Of a stretch of DNA of 64,000 nt, positions 54,956-63,176 are shown one piece after another. Source of the stretch: JAFGOG01 sp034429215. GTDB lineage: Bacteria; Chloroflexota; Anaerolineae; JAAYZQ01. The stretch is taken from positions 1 to 64,000 of the forward strand of contig DAOUGI010000101.1 in the NCBI GenBank assembly GCA_034429215.1, given 5' to 3'. The position numbers and the translations under genes were made by a program. The notes under the pieces are model-generated. The model was not told the origin of the DNA and did not search any database. It worked only from the letters and a program-made list of their open reading frames with translations. How positions within the stretch are numbered: position 1 is the stretch's first letter; each line of letters starts with the position of its first letter.

Positions 54956-56956
54956 TCAGCTCTGGGCTAGCTTTGCGTCCTCCTCCTTGGCGACGCGATG
55001 GCCCTCTGCCACATTGACGGACAGTAGCAGCACGATGCCGACGATAAAGAACACGATCAGGCTCAGCACCGCCGGCCGGCTGCTGTTGAACAGGATCCCC
55101 GCCGCAGCGAACAACAGCGGCCCCAACAGCGACGAGAACTTTTCCATGATGGCGAACAGGCCAAAGAACTCGCCGCTCTTGGCCGCCGGCGACAGCGTCG
55201 CATACAGGCTGCGGCTCAATGCCTGGCTGCCGCCCTGCACGACGGCCACCATCCAGGCCAGGAACCAGAACTCGATCACCGAGTCCAGGAAAAAGCCCCA
55301 GACGGCGATCGCAGAATAGACGATCAAGGACAGGATAATGCTGGTTCGAGTGTCCAACCGGGCTGCCAGCTTGCCAAAGAGCGGCTTGCCAAGCACCCAC
55401 GCCAGCAGAAAGCCGATGGCCTGCACCGCAACGACGAGCCCAATGATCGTAGGCAGGCTGCTCTTGCGGATCGGCGGCAGCACTTCGACCTGGGCCACGG
55501 TCATGGCCGTTCCCTGGCTGTCCGGATCCTTGTCGGCGGTGGCGATCAAGCTCAGGGTGTGCTCGCCGGGCGCCTCAGCGATAAAGGTCCGGCGCAGCGC
55601 ATAGCGCACCGTCCGGTTGTAAGCGTTGATGACGAGCGGCTCGTCGGTGTCTTGGTCGATGATCGGCTGCCCGTCTATCTGCACGGCCCATATGCCCCGG
55701 TCGGGGCCGGTGCTGTAGATGATCCCAACCTTTTGGCCGTTGAAGGTCAGCTCGTACTTGGCGCCAGCCTCCAAGGTCTTGGCGTATATGACGTCCTCAT
55801 CCTCGCCAAGCTCCTCAGCAGAAACCGTTTCCTGCGACCATGCGCCGGTGTAGGCCAACGCCGGGCTGGCGTAGACGCCCTCCCCGACGGCGCCGGCCGT
55901 CGCCTCGTAGGCAGGCAGGGGACTGCCGGCGATCTTGCCGGGCAGCACAAACCGACCGGCGATGCCGACCAGGGGCAAGGCGACCAGGCTGAACAGGATG
56001 AAGGCCATGTAGATGGGGCGCCGCCGGGCTGCTTTGCCGGATGGGTCCTCGCCGGCCCGCACCGGCAGGCTGCCAAAGATCAGGGCGTAGGGGCCGGCCA
56101 CGAACTGGACCAGCAGCAGGGCCAGGATCAGCTCGGTGCTTCCAAAGCCGAGCTCTGCTCCGTAGATGGCCGCCACGCCGATGATCGTCCCAATGCCGTC
56201 ATTGTAGATGAGAAAAGCGATCAGATACTTGAACAGCTCTTTGTAGCGCCGGATGTCCTTGAGCGTCTGTCCCAACCGCTTGAAGCTTACGGTGAGGACG
56301 CTCTCGCCGTGGGCCAGCCTGGCCGTGGCCGTGGGCGGCTCGGGGACGCGGCGGAAGAGGGGGATGGAAAAGACGGCCCACCAGATGGCCACGCTGAGGA
56401 AGGAGAGACGCGGCCCCCACGTTCCGGGCAGGACCTGGATCATGACCACGTTGATGGCCAGCAGGATGCCGCCGCCCAGGTAGCCGAGGGCGTAGCCGCG
56501 CGCCGAGACCCGGTCTCGGTCGTCCTCTCTAGCCACGTGGGGCAAAAGCGCGTCGTAGAAGGTGATCGAGCCGTTGAACCCCACCCGGCCCAGGATGGCC
56601 AGGATCGAGGCCAGCAGCCAGTCGCCGGTGGTGACCAGCACTAACAGTGCCGTCCCAAGGATGCCAAAGCCGGCAAAGATGGCAAGGAACCGCTTTTTGC
56701 CGCGCATTACGTCGGACACGGTGCCCAGGATCGGGGAAAGGATGGCGACAATCAGGAGCGAGATGGTCAGGCCCAGGCTCCAATAGGCGGTGGCCCGGGC
56801 TTCGCTGGGCAGGGTAGCCCCTGCCACCTGGCTGTAGTAGACGGGAAGCACGGCAGCCAGGATCGTCGTGGCAAAGGCCGAATTGGCCCAGTCGTACCAG
56901 CACCAGGCGTTGACGGTGCGACGGTACCCTTGCTCATCTTGGGTTACGGATGACAC
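54956..56956 (-). CDS. MFS transporter (Atg22/UMF1-like) with an inserted extracytoplasmic beta domain
   Basis: This 666-residue protein begins AWCWYDWANSAFATTILAAV and has SDVMRGKKRFL, typical of the Atg22/UMF1 branch of the MFS. Twelve helices are split into a first group (about 15-325) and a second (about 495-655). Between them lies a soluble insert (about 340-485) with strands such as YELTFNGQKVGIIYSTGPDR and HTLSLIATADKD, resembling a carbohydrate-binding jelly roll. The GTG start has AGGAGG seven bases upstream. Transported substrate unknown. Confidence 0.85.
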   Translation of the reverse strand: MSSVTQDEQGYRRTVNAWCWYDWANSAFATTILAAVLPVYYSQVAGATLPSEARATAYWSLGLTISLLIVAILSPILGTVSDVMRGKKRFLAIFAGFGILGTALLVLVTTGDWLLASILAILGRVGFNGSITFYDALLPHVAREDDRDRVSARGYALGYLGGGILLAINVVMIQVLPGTWGPRLSFLSVAIWWAVFSIPLFRRVPEPPTATARLAHGESVLTVSFKRLGQTLKDIRRYKELFKYLIAFLIYNDGIGTIIGVAAIYGAELGFGSTELILALLLVQFVAGPYALIFGSLPVRAGEDPSGKAARRRPIYMAFILFSLVALPLVGIAGRFVLPGKIAGSPLPAYEATAGAVGEGVYASPALAYTGAWSQETVSAEELGEDEDVIYAKTLEAGAKYELTFNGQKVGIIYSTGPDRGIWAVQIDGQPIIDQDTDEPLVINAYNRTVRYALRRTFIAEAPGEHTLSLIATADKDPDSQGTAMTVAQVEVLPPIRKSSLPTIIGLVVAVQAIGFLLAWVLGKPLFGKLAARLDTRTSIILSLIVYSAIAVWGFFLDSVIEFWFLAWMVAVVQGGSQALSRSLYATLSPAAKSGEFFGLFAIMEKFSSLLGPLLFAAAGILFNSSRPAVLSLIVFFIVGIVLLLSVNVAEGHRVAKEEDAKLAQS

Positions 56957-56987
56957 GGTTCTACCTCCTCGTAGAAAATCACCTGCT

Positions 56988-57016
56988 ATTGTAACCGCTT
57001 TTGGTCAGGCTGGCAA
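56988..57016 (-). promoter_or_regulatory. Promoter of the MFS gene
   Basis: On the minus strand TTGCCA (57016-57011), a 17-nt spacer and TACAAT (56993-56988). The -35 lies inside the end of the alkyltransferase-like gene. Confidence 0.8.
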
Positions 57017-57379
57017 ATGAGGGGGACCGGCCCAAGTCTCTTGCAACTGCTGCCACTCGGCCAGGTCCAGCCCGGCCCAGCCATAAACTTTCAGGTCGAC
57101 CCGGCCCTGCTCGTCAAAAACAACCCCCTCGGCCTCCAACAGAGCCCGCTGGCCGGTCGATTCGTCGCCCTCCCAGCCGGTGCTGACGACGCCCCTGGCG
57201 TTGATCACCCGCTGCCAGGGCACGTCCACGTCATCGGGCAGGCTGTGGAGCGCCCAGCCGACCGTCCGGGCGCCGCGCGGGATGCCCAACAGCCGGGCAA
57301 TCTGGCCGTAAGTAGCTACTTTGCCCGCGGGGATGCGCTGCACGATCCAATAGACCTTGTCGAATAGGGTTTGGCTCAT
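57005..57379 (-). CDS. Alkyltransferase-like protein (ATL, MGMT family)
   Basis: This 124-residue protein matches the DNA-binding domain of O6-alkylguanine-DNA alkyltransferase: IPAGKVATYGQIARLLGIPR (helix-turn-helix with the Arg finger), TVGWALHSLP and the active-site strand PWQRVINARG. The acceptor Cys of PCHRV is Trp, so it cannot transfer alkyl groups and should flag O6-alkylguanine for nucleotide excision repair, as known ATLs do. Its ATG overlaps the upstream TGA (ATGA), so it is coupled to the ProRS-like gene. Confidence 0.9.
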   Translation of the reverse strand: MSQTLFDKVYWIVQRIPAGKVATYGQIARLLGIPRGARTVGWALHSLPDDVDVPWQRVINARGVVSTGWEGDESTGQRALLEAEGVVFDEQGRVDLKVYGWAGLDLAEWQQLQETWAGPPHLPA

Positions 57380-58950
57380 TTCTGCCTCAGCTTGGCCAGC
57401 TCCGCCGCCAGCGCGCCGTCGTCCAGCCTGAGCCGGTCGGCGGAATGGCGCCACTTGGCCTCGATCTGGCCCTCTGGCACCGAGCGCTTGCTGACCGTCA
57501 GGCGCAGCGGCAGGCCGATCAGGTCGGCGTCGGCGAACTTGACCCCGGCGCTCAGATCGCGGTCGTCGTATAGAACCGCCAGGCCGCCGGCCGACAGCCG
57601 CTCGTACAGCGCCTTGGCCTGGGCGGCGACCTCCTCTTGGCGGAGGTCGAGAGCGACCAGGTGCACGTCCAGGGGCGCGCAGGCAGCCGGCCAAATGATC
57701 CCATACCCGTCGTAGTGACGTTCCACGACTGCGGCCAGCAGCCGTCCCAGGTCAAGCCGCCAGCCCGCTAACCACAATGGCTGAGGACGGCCGGCATCGT
57801 CCAGATATTCCGCATCCGTCGCCCTGGGCGCCTGGCCGGCGATCAGCCGGAACGCCTCTTCGACCGAGACTACGTTCCCACACTGCGGGCAAGGATCGCC
57901 CGGCTCGACGAGCGCCAGGTCGGCCCACTCGCCCGGCACAAAGTCGCGGGGGATGTTGACGTTGCGCAGGTGGTAGCCGGGCCGGTTGGCCCCGGTGATC
58001 CAGTTCATCCCGGCCCGCACCGAGGGGTCGGCGACGACGCGGACCTGCCCGGCGCGCAGGCCAATGGGCGAGGCATAGCCGCCCACCGCCCCGATCGCCG
58101 CCAGCTCGTCCTCCAGGCTGGCATAATAGCGGGCGGTGCCCAGCAGCCGGGCCAGCTTGGCCTCGTCCACCGCCCGGTCGCCGCGGATGACAACGCACGT
58201 AACCCGACCCGCCACCGAATAAAAGACCATCTTGAGGGTCTGGGCCGTGGGCACGTCCAGGAACTCGGCCAGAGCGGCAATGGTGTTACAGCCCGGGGTG
58301 GCAACCTCTTCGACCGGCCGCTCCGGCTCGCCGGGCGGCGTTGGCCACGCCGTGGCCGCCCAGCCTCGCTCGGCGGTGTGACCACAGGCCGGGCAGCGAA
58401 CCAGGCTTTCGTCGCCGGATGGATGGGCAAAATAGAGGCGCTGCTCCCCATCGCCGGCTCCGGCCCACACGGCCGGCAGGTCACAGGCGGCCAGGATGCG
58501 ATCCAACGCCGCCGTGGTCTTGTCGACCACGGGCGCCACGTCGCCGGCGCCGCCAAAGACATAGAGGTCAAAGATGGGCCGCTGGGTGGCGCCAAAGAGC
58601 CCGGCGCGCGAACGGGATGGCAGCATGAGCCGGATTGCCGTCTGGCACAGGCCGGCCGGCAACTGGCGGTAGGAATCGATCTCGCGGCGCACCAGGTCGA
58701 CGAAAGCGGCGGAAGGATCAGCGTCGGGCAAGAGGGGCAAGGCCACCTCCTGGGCGGCCAAGGGGGTCAGCTCTCGGTGGACCAGCCGTTCCAGGCGGCG
58801 CAGGGCCAACAGGCCAAGGGGCAGGTAGGCGAACAGGCCGCCTTCCAACGCCCGGACGTAGCCCGCCCGGACCAGCAACTGATGGCTGGGCAGGTGGGCG
58901 TCAGCCGGCGGCTGGCGCAGGGTGCGGCCCACTAGGGTGGAAAGGCGCAT
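57376..58950 (-). CDS. ProRS-like protein with degenerate catalytic motifs
   Basis: This 524-residue protein follows the bacterial ProRS layout: a class II core, an inserted YbaK-type editing domain (about 215-345, with ATPGCNTIAALAEFLDVPTA and VVIRGDRAVDEAKLARLLG), Cys-pair segments CPACGHTAERGW and CPQCGNVVSVEEAF, and a C-terminal anticodon-binding domain (DVHLVALDLRQEEVAAQA, VKFADADLIGLPLRLTVSKR). The catalytic core is eroded: the LGPTHEE and PRFGLLRxREFxMKD blocks are missing or replaced around IRLMLPSRSRAGLFGATQRP, and motif 3 reads WRLDLGRLLAAV. It probably edits or binds rather than charges tRNA. It starts 15 nt after the nitroreductase. Confidence 0.75.
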   Translation of the reverse strand: MRLSTLVGRTLRQPPADAHLPSHQLLVRAGYVRALEGGLFAYLPLGLLALRRLERLVHRELTPLAAQEVALPLLPDADPSAAFVDLVRREIDSYRQLPAGLCQTAIRLMLPSRSRAGLFGATQRPIFDLYVFGGAGDVAPVVDKTTAALDRILAACDLPAVWAGAGDGEQRLYFAHPSGDESLVRCPACGHTAERGWAATAWPTPPGEPERPVEEVATPGCNTIAALAEFLDVPTAQTLKMVFYSVAGRVTCVVIRGDRAVDEAKLARLLGTARYYASLEDELAAIGAVGGYASPIGLRAGQVRVVADPSVRAGMNWITGANRPGYHLRNVNIPRDFVPGEWADLALVEPGDPCPQCGNVVSVEEAFRLIAGQAPRATDAEYLDDAGRPQPLWLAGWRLDLGRLLAAVVERHYDGYGIIWPAACAPLDVHLVALDLRQEEVAAQAKALYERLSAGGLAVLYDDRDLSAGVKFADADLIGLPLRLTVSKRSVPEGQIEAKWRHSADRLRLDDGALAAELAKLRQK

Positions 58951-58965
58951 CGGGTGTCCCTCCTG

Positions 58966-59835
58966 TTAACCACCGGCCCAGGTGGCCGTATACGCGGTCA
59001 GGTCGCCTGGCAGCTCCAGGCCCGGATCGTCGATCTGCCACTGCCCGGCCAACCCCAGCTCGGCGGCGGTGAGCTCAAAGTGGCACATGGCAATGCCCAT
59101 GTCAGCGCGCTGGAGGTCGGCTATCCCCACCAGCTTGCCAAGCCCCGCGGCCGGGTAGCCAGGGGTGCGATGCAGGTAGAAATGCCAACGGTCGCCCTCA
59201 CGGACGACGCGCCACGGCTGCTTGTTACTGGCCGACGGCCCCAGCCGCAACATCTCCAGTGCCTCGGCGTAGGCGCCCGCCGCCCCAGGCGTCAGGGGGA
59301 TGCCCCAGCATGTGTCGAAAAAGAGCGTCTCCCAAGGCAATCGCTGATTGCTGCCGGCCATGCGGCGGATCGGATCGCCGGCACCACCTCCATCGGCCAT
59401 ATATCCCGTCGTAACTATTGCCGGGATAGTTTCCCTCTTTTTGGTCTCGATCCGGCGGGAAAAGCCGCTCCGGGTGAAAATACCGCCCACCCAGCAGGTG
59501 CCCAGGCCCAGGTCAGTGGCAAACAGGACGATGCGCTCCATCAGGTAACCGAACCCCTCCAGGTTCTTGTCGCCACGTCCCACCACGCCGATGATAAAGC
59601 CGGTTGGGTTTTTGATAAAGCCATAGGTACCCAGCCCGCGCAGATCCTGCCGATCCTGCTCGGTAGCGGCGGCCAGGATAAACCGCGCCGGGGTGGAGCT
59701 GAAGGGGGCGGCGGTGAATGACACGGCAAACTCAGCCAGCCGCTGCCGAGTTTGCTCCTCGATAGGTGTTTCCAGGTATCGGCGGCAGGAATATCGCCGC
59801 CTGATGATCTCGGTGACCGGTTGGGTGAATGTCAT
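58966..59835 (-). CDS. Nitroreductase-family protein (TM1586-like)
   Basis: This 289-residue FMN-binding-type reductase starts EIIRRRYSCRRYLETPIEE, the usual FMN-phosphate-binding entry RRSxRxY. The duplicated half-domain form is indicated by LFATDLGLGTCWVGGIFTRS and by LRLGPSASNKQPWRVVREGD, which in the short family comes at the start. This places it with the pseudo-dimeric TM1586 group. Substrate unknown. Its promoter and RBS come from a 40-bp repeat upstream. First gene of a run with the ProRS-like and ATL genes. Confidence 0.85.
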   Translation of the reverse strand: MTFTQPVTEIIRRRYSCRRYLETPIEEQTRQRLAEFAVSFTAAPFSSTPARFILAAATEQDRQDLRGLGTYGFIKNPTGFIIGVVGRGDKNLEGFGYLMERIVLFATDLGLGTCWVGGIFTRSGFSRRIETKKRETIPAIVTTGYMADGGGAGDPIRRMAGSNQRLPWETLFFDTCWGIPLTPGAAGAYAEALEMLRLGPSASNKQPWRVVREGDRWHFYLHRTPGYPAAGLGKLVGIADLQRADMGIAMCHFELTAAELGLAGQWQIDDPGLELPGDLTAYTATWAGG

Positions 59836-59846
59836 ACTCTACTCCT

Positions 59847-59886
59847 CTGGCCCAGGAGTGTAACATGTATCGCTCAATCTGTCCAT
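59847..59886. repeat. 40-bp repeat, copy A (left boundary of the AbiE island), carrying a promoter
   Basis: It matches 62946-62985 at 35 of 40 positions in the same orientation. On the minus strand it contains TGGACA (59885-59880), a 17-nt spacer and TACACT (59862-59857), a plausible promoter for the nitroreductase gene, and ends at its GAGGAG RBS. It abuts the stop codon of the last island gene. Confidence 0.75.
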
Positions 59887-60902
59887 CACATCCTTCGTTC
59901 GAATTCTCTCCGGACCTTGTCCAGGGCGGGCAGCCGGCCCGACCGTCTGATCTTGATGCCCAACTGCTCGGCCATTGGCTCCAGATAATAGAAAAGCTTC
60001 TCACTGCGAACAACAATCTCGGAGGGGAGGCTTCCCAACCGTGTCATGGCACCGACGAACCGCCCAGGAACCTGGACCCACATCTCTTCGAATGATGGGT
60101 CAGCGACAAGGAGATCGCCCCCGATGATGAACCCTCTCGTGCTTTCAACGATCAGCAAATGGTAACCGAGATAAGGCCGTCGGTCTCCCATCTCCCCCCT
60201 AATAGCACCCACCCCGTACAGATCTACTTCAAGCCTCCAGGGTTGTATGGCAAGCTTTTGTCGAAGGGCGGCAACTGACTCCTCGCGGAGTTGCGGTGGT
60301 CTGCGCACCTGGATGGATGCCGGCTCCACCCACTCATCGATCCAACCTCGATCGCTGAGGCTTCTAACCATCAGTTGACCAGACTGCAAAGGCTCCAGGA
60401 GAGACGGATTATCCCTGAGTCGGTTTGCTACATCTAGCGCCTGCTGCAGTGCCACTGTCAGGAAACGAGCTTCGCCCGGTGTAAGGAACCAGGGAAGGTA
60501 GCCCGGCACGTAGCTGCGGAACAGCGGCCATTCCTGTCGGCCGCGGAATCGCAAGCCAAGTGACTTGATTACCTGCCGATCCTTGTCGGACAGTACCTCT
60601 CGGTCTTCGAACGATGCTTCCAGGTGAGGGATCTCGAGCAACAAATCGGCATTATCCTGCTCCTCCCCTGCGGAAAGCTGATAGAAGCCGATCAACCCCT
60701 CAGAACCCAGATACACCCCGAGAGCGAGGTGCTCTCCCAGGCGACCCATCACGCTCGCGTAGCCGATATCGCCGATCTCAGGGTTGCGGATGCCAAAGAT
60801 CTCGTCCTCGAACATCCACTCCCACGGCGCCTGCTCCTTGAAAGCCTGGGCAGCTTCATACAGCCGGCGGAATTCTTCCAGCATAGGAATTGGAATATCC
60901 AT
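59886..60902 (-). CDS. Conserved hypothetical protein in AbiE operon (DUF7309/DUF6930-like)
   Basis: This 338-residue soluble protein is not confidently recognised. The N-terminal half (about 5-170; EFRRLYEAAQAFKEQAPWEW, then FGIRNPEIGDIGYASVMG) and C-terminal half (about 215-330; LVADPSFEEMWVQVPGRFVG) resemble the DUF7309 and DUF6930 families respectively, which are often found together; this is from memory and not certain. The start follows AGGAGG; its ATG overlaps the stop of a 39-codon ORF (TGATG). Last gene of the AbiE operon. Confidence 0.7.
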   Translation of the reverse strand: MDIPIPMLEEFRRLYEAAQAFKEQAPWEWMFEDEIFGIRNPEIGDIGYASVMGRLGEHLALGVYLGSEGLIGFYQLSAGEEQDNADLLLEIPHLEASFEDREVLSDKDRQVIKSLGLRFRGRQEWPLFRSYVPGYLPWFLTPGEARFLTVALQQALDVANRLRDNPSLLEPLQSGQLMVRSLSDRGWIDEWVEPASIQVRRPPQLREESVAALRQKLAIQPWRLEVDLYGVGAIRGEMGDRRPYLGYHLLIVESTRGFIIGGDLLVADPSFEEMWVQVPGRFVGAMTRLGSLPSEIVVRSEKLFYYLEPMAEQLGIKIRRSGRLPALDKVRREFERRM

Positions 60903-61021
60903 CACACCTCCTGCAAGTCCCATCGGTTAGAAAGGCAGATCCGATGAGGACGGAAAGCATCCTCGGACAGCAACTCGAGCGTGGCACGCAGGTCATCGAC
61001 ATCATTCACAGCTTCTGGCAT
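60902..61021 (-). CDS. Small ORF of 39 residues between abiEii and the DUF7309-like gene
   Basis: It begins MPEAVNDVDDLRATLELLSE and ends ICLSNRWDLQEV. AAGG lies six bases before the ATG; it starts 22 nt after the AbiEii stop codon and its TGA overlaps the next ATG (TGATG), so it is translationally coupled. The acidic N-terminal half could form an amphipathic helix. No family recognised; it may be a coupling ORF or a small partner of the next protein. Confidence 0.5.
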   Translation of the reverse strand: MPEAVNDVDDLRATLELLSEDAFRPHRICLSNRWDLQEV

Positions 61022-61043
61022 CTTTTGCCTTGCACAACACCTG

Positions 61044-61913
61044 TCACACGTCGCGCCAAAGGCTCACCACCCACGGCTGCAACTGCTCGACAACGTACTC
61101 CACGGCCGGGCAATCGGGCACGAAGGGGCGCAACTGGCGCTCCCACTCTGCCCGAGCCGTCTCTAGCAGGGCTGGTGCAAAAAAGTCCAGAGGAGATTCG
61201 AACGCAACGTCCCGGCGGGCGCACTTCTGTGTGACCAGAGAGGGCAACAGGTCCTTCCGCAGCACTCCGTCGCCCAGAATGCGCCACAGATCATAGTAGT
61301 CGCGGCATACCCGGCTCGCTCCCCAGCCGCGTTCCCGAAGTCTGGCGCGGCATTGGAGTAGCGCCCGCAACTTTTCAGCGACAATCTCCTCCAGCGGATA
61401 ACACCAGAGCATGGCGCCTACCGCTTCCGGGAACCGATGCCGTAGGGACCGCCGTTCCGGCGGCAGGAGCACCTGCTCGTCGGCGGTGATCTCTACCTTC
61501 AGCCGGCACAACGCTTCCCGATGGGCAGGAAACTGGACGCGCACTACAAACGCTTCCTGGCCACCCGGATGGGGCTCGCGCAGCATCAATCGCTCGCTCT
61601 GGACGCGGAACGGCCCACGCTCTTGCAGCATCGTCTCCATCGCCCGGAGCGCCTGGTCGATCGCTCCCTCTACTTCCATGCCTCGAAAGGCCTGGTTCAG
61701 TGTAAAGTCCAGGTCCTCGGAGAAGCGATAGTTCTCAAAGTAGAACTTGCTCAAAGCCGTGCCACCCTTCAGGATCAGCCCTTCCGCCAGGCGATCGATG
61801 CGGGCGATCCCGGCCAGCAGATAACTGATGGCATAGTCCTTCTCCACCACCCAGTAAGGAATGCCGCTCAATCCTTTGGCCGTGGTTCGGATCATCTGGT
61901 CAACGGTTGGCAT
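61044..61913 (-). CDS. AbiEii nucleotidyltransferase toxin
   Basis: This 289-residue DUF1814/AbiEii-type nucleotidyltransferase is the toxin of type IV AbiE systems and blocks growth during phage infection. Visible motifs: LILKGGTALSKFYF (GG-S/T-like), RFSEDLDFTL (the DxD metal pair in SEDLDF), LKVEITADEQVL (third acidic residue), and the family end with EIVAEKLRALLQCRARLRER and RDYYDLWRIL. The tandem ATGs make the start ambiguous by one codon; GGAGG sits six bases before the second. It overlaps the antitoxin gene by 14 nt. Confidence 0.9.
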   Translation of the reverse strand: MPTVDQMIRTTAKGLSGIPYWVVEKDYAISYLLAGIARIDRLAEGLILKGGTALSKFYFENYRFSEDLDFTLNQAFRGMEVEGAIDQALRAMETMLQERGPFRVQSERLMLREPHPGGQEAFVVRVQFPAHREALCRLKVEITADEQVLLPPERRSLRHRFPEAVGAMLWCYPLEEIVAEKLRALLQCRARLRERGWGASRVCRDYYDLWRILGDGVLRKDLLPSLVTQKCARRDVAFESPLDFFAPALLETARAEWERQLRPFVPDCPAVEYVVEQLQPWVVSLWRDV

Positions 61914-62757
61914 CATTGCCCTCCTGTAGCAGGTTGTTTCGCACCCGCCAGCGCGGCACAGGGGTCCCGCCTGGCGGGCGAGTCGGGTCCAACGAGTAGT
62001 AGGATCGAACCGGGTAGGCACGGAGCGGGCCGGTTGTCGACTCGGGCACGCCGAGCGCCTCCAGCATCCACCCCAGCCGCTTGATGACTGCGCCGACGTC
62101 GTAGCGCAGCGCATGGTCGACCAGCCTGTCCAGGCTCAGCCTGTCCAGGTGGGCCTCCAGCACCTCCAGGCCGGTGCCCAGCGTGCCAAACATGCGGGGA
62201 GAGGCGACCATGTCTAGTACGGTCCGCTCCGGGTCGGTGATGGCCACGCGATGCCACTGGCTCACCCATTCCTGCTGAAACCCAAAGAACCGCTTCTCTC
62301 TCACCACGATGAACTCAAACTCCAATCCCAGCACTCGCCAGGTGGCGCGCCCTCTAGGCCGATAAGCCTGCCCCTCTCGCATTTCCGGGGTGACCACAGG
62401 GTGTGGGGTGGAAGCCTGGACCATGGGAGGGATCTGCGTGGTCAGGCCGTGGTGAGCCAGGGCTGACCAGTGGCTGATGGCCATCGGCCCGGTCAAGGCT
62501 GCGGCAATCGCATAGGGATGCAGCTCAGCACCAAGCAAGGGCGATTGCACGGCGTACACACCCCGCTTGATGCGGGCGACGCCCAACGTGCCGCTGTGGG
62601 CCAACCGGCCTAGAATCCAGCGGACCCGAGCAGGGGTGATCCCAAGCGCCTCTGCCTGCGTTTGAGCCTCACTGATAGTAAAGATCGGCCCCACGGCGGA
62701 GACGACCTTCTGCAGCAAGAGAATCCCTTGTGTTTGAGCGTACTGAGCTTCCGTCAT
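61900..62757 (-). CDS. AbiEi-type antitoxin / transcriptional regulator
   Basis: This 285-residue protein has an N-terminal winged helix (ISEAQTQAEALGITPARVRW, then ILGRLAHSGTLGVARIKRGVY) and an AbiEi-like C-terminal domain (HPYAIAAALTGPMAISHWSA, TDPERTVLDMVASPRMFG). AbiEi proteins neutralise AbiEii and repress their own promoter. GAGG lies eight bases before the ATG. First gene of the four-gene island operon. Confidence 0.87.
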   Translation of the reverse strand: MTEAQYAQTQGILLLQKVVSAVGPIFTISEAQTQAEALGITPARVRWILGRLAHSGTLGVARIKRGVYAVQSPLLGAELHPYAIAAALTGPMAISHWSALAHHGLTTQIPPMVQASTPHPVVTPEMREGQAYRPRGRATWRVLGLEFEFIVVREKRFFGFQQEWVSQWHRVAITDPERTVLDMVASPRMFGTLGTGLEVLEAHLDRLSLDRLVDHALRYDVGAVIKRLGWMLEALGVPESTTGPLRAYPVRSYYSLDPTRPPGGTPVPRWRVRNNLLQEGNDANR

Positions 62758-62787
62758 CCAGGATGCCTCACAAGTCGGTCTGTGCAT

Positions 62788-62816
62788 ATTGTACTACGAA
62801 AAGTTGCGCAAGACAA
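62788..62816 (-). promoter_or_regulatory. Promoter of the AbiE operon
   Basis: On the minus strand TTGTCT (62816-62811), a 17-nt spacer and TACAAT (62793-62788). Leader of about 24 nt. Confidence 0.85.
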
Positions 62817-62945
62817 ATTTACGTAGCTCAAGATCCACATATAGGACTCACCCATCCTGCGTTCGGTTCTGGCCTCTGAAGCCGAAAAAACGAACTGCCC
62901 CGCAACTGCCGGGATCGCTCTAACCCAGGTTCCTCACGGTAGCCC

Positions 62946-62985
62946 CTGGCCCAGGGGTGAAGCCTGTATCGCTCGATCTGTCCAT
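62946..62985. repeat. 40-bp repeat, copy B (right boundary of the AbiE island)
   Basis: Direct repeat of 59847-59886 with five mismatches. It starts within the palindrome CCCCTGG-C-CCAGGGG. In this copy the -10 position is degraded (TTCACC). On the minus strand both copies can be read as GQIERY...WARG, so they may be remnants of a coding sequence. The remainder of 62817-63109 shows no gene I can support. Confidence 0.7.
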
Positions 62986-63109
62986 TTCGTTGATCTATCC
63001 TTTCAACCAGCGTGTTCATCACTGCCTTTTTGCTGCTGGGGGTTCCGCCGGCAATCACCTCGGCTACCAGCCAACACGTCGAGCAGCAGAACCTCCGCAG
63101 GAGCTGCCT

Positions 63110-63176
63110 TTGACAGCATAGCACCCTCGTGTTACAATCCATCGTATGATATCTGTAACTACCGAGGTATTGTAAC
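63110..63176 (+). promoter_or_regulatory. Promoter and operator of the second AbiEi gene
   Basis: TTGACA (63110-63115), a 17-nt spacer and TACAAT (63133-63138). The inverted repeat GTTACAAT (63131-63138) and ATTGTAAC (63169-63176) spans from the -10 box to the base before the ATG, with an extra TGTAAC between. Suited to autorepression. Confidence 0.8.
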
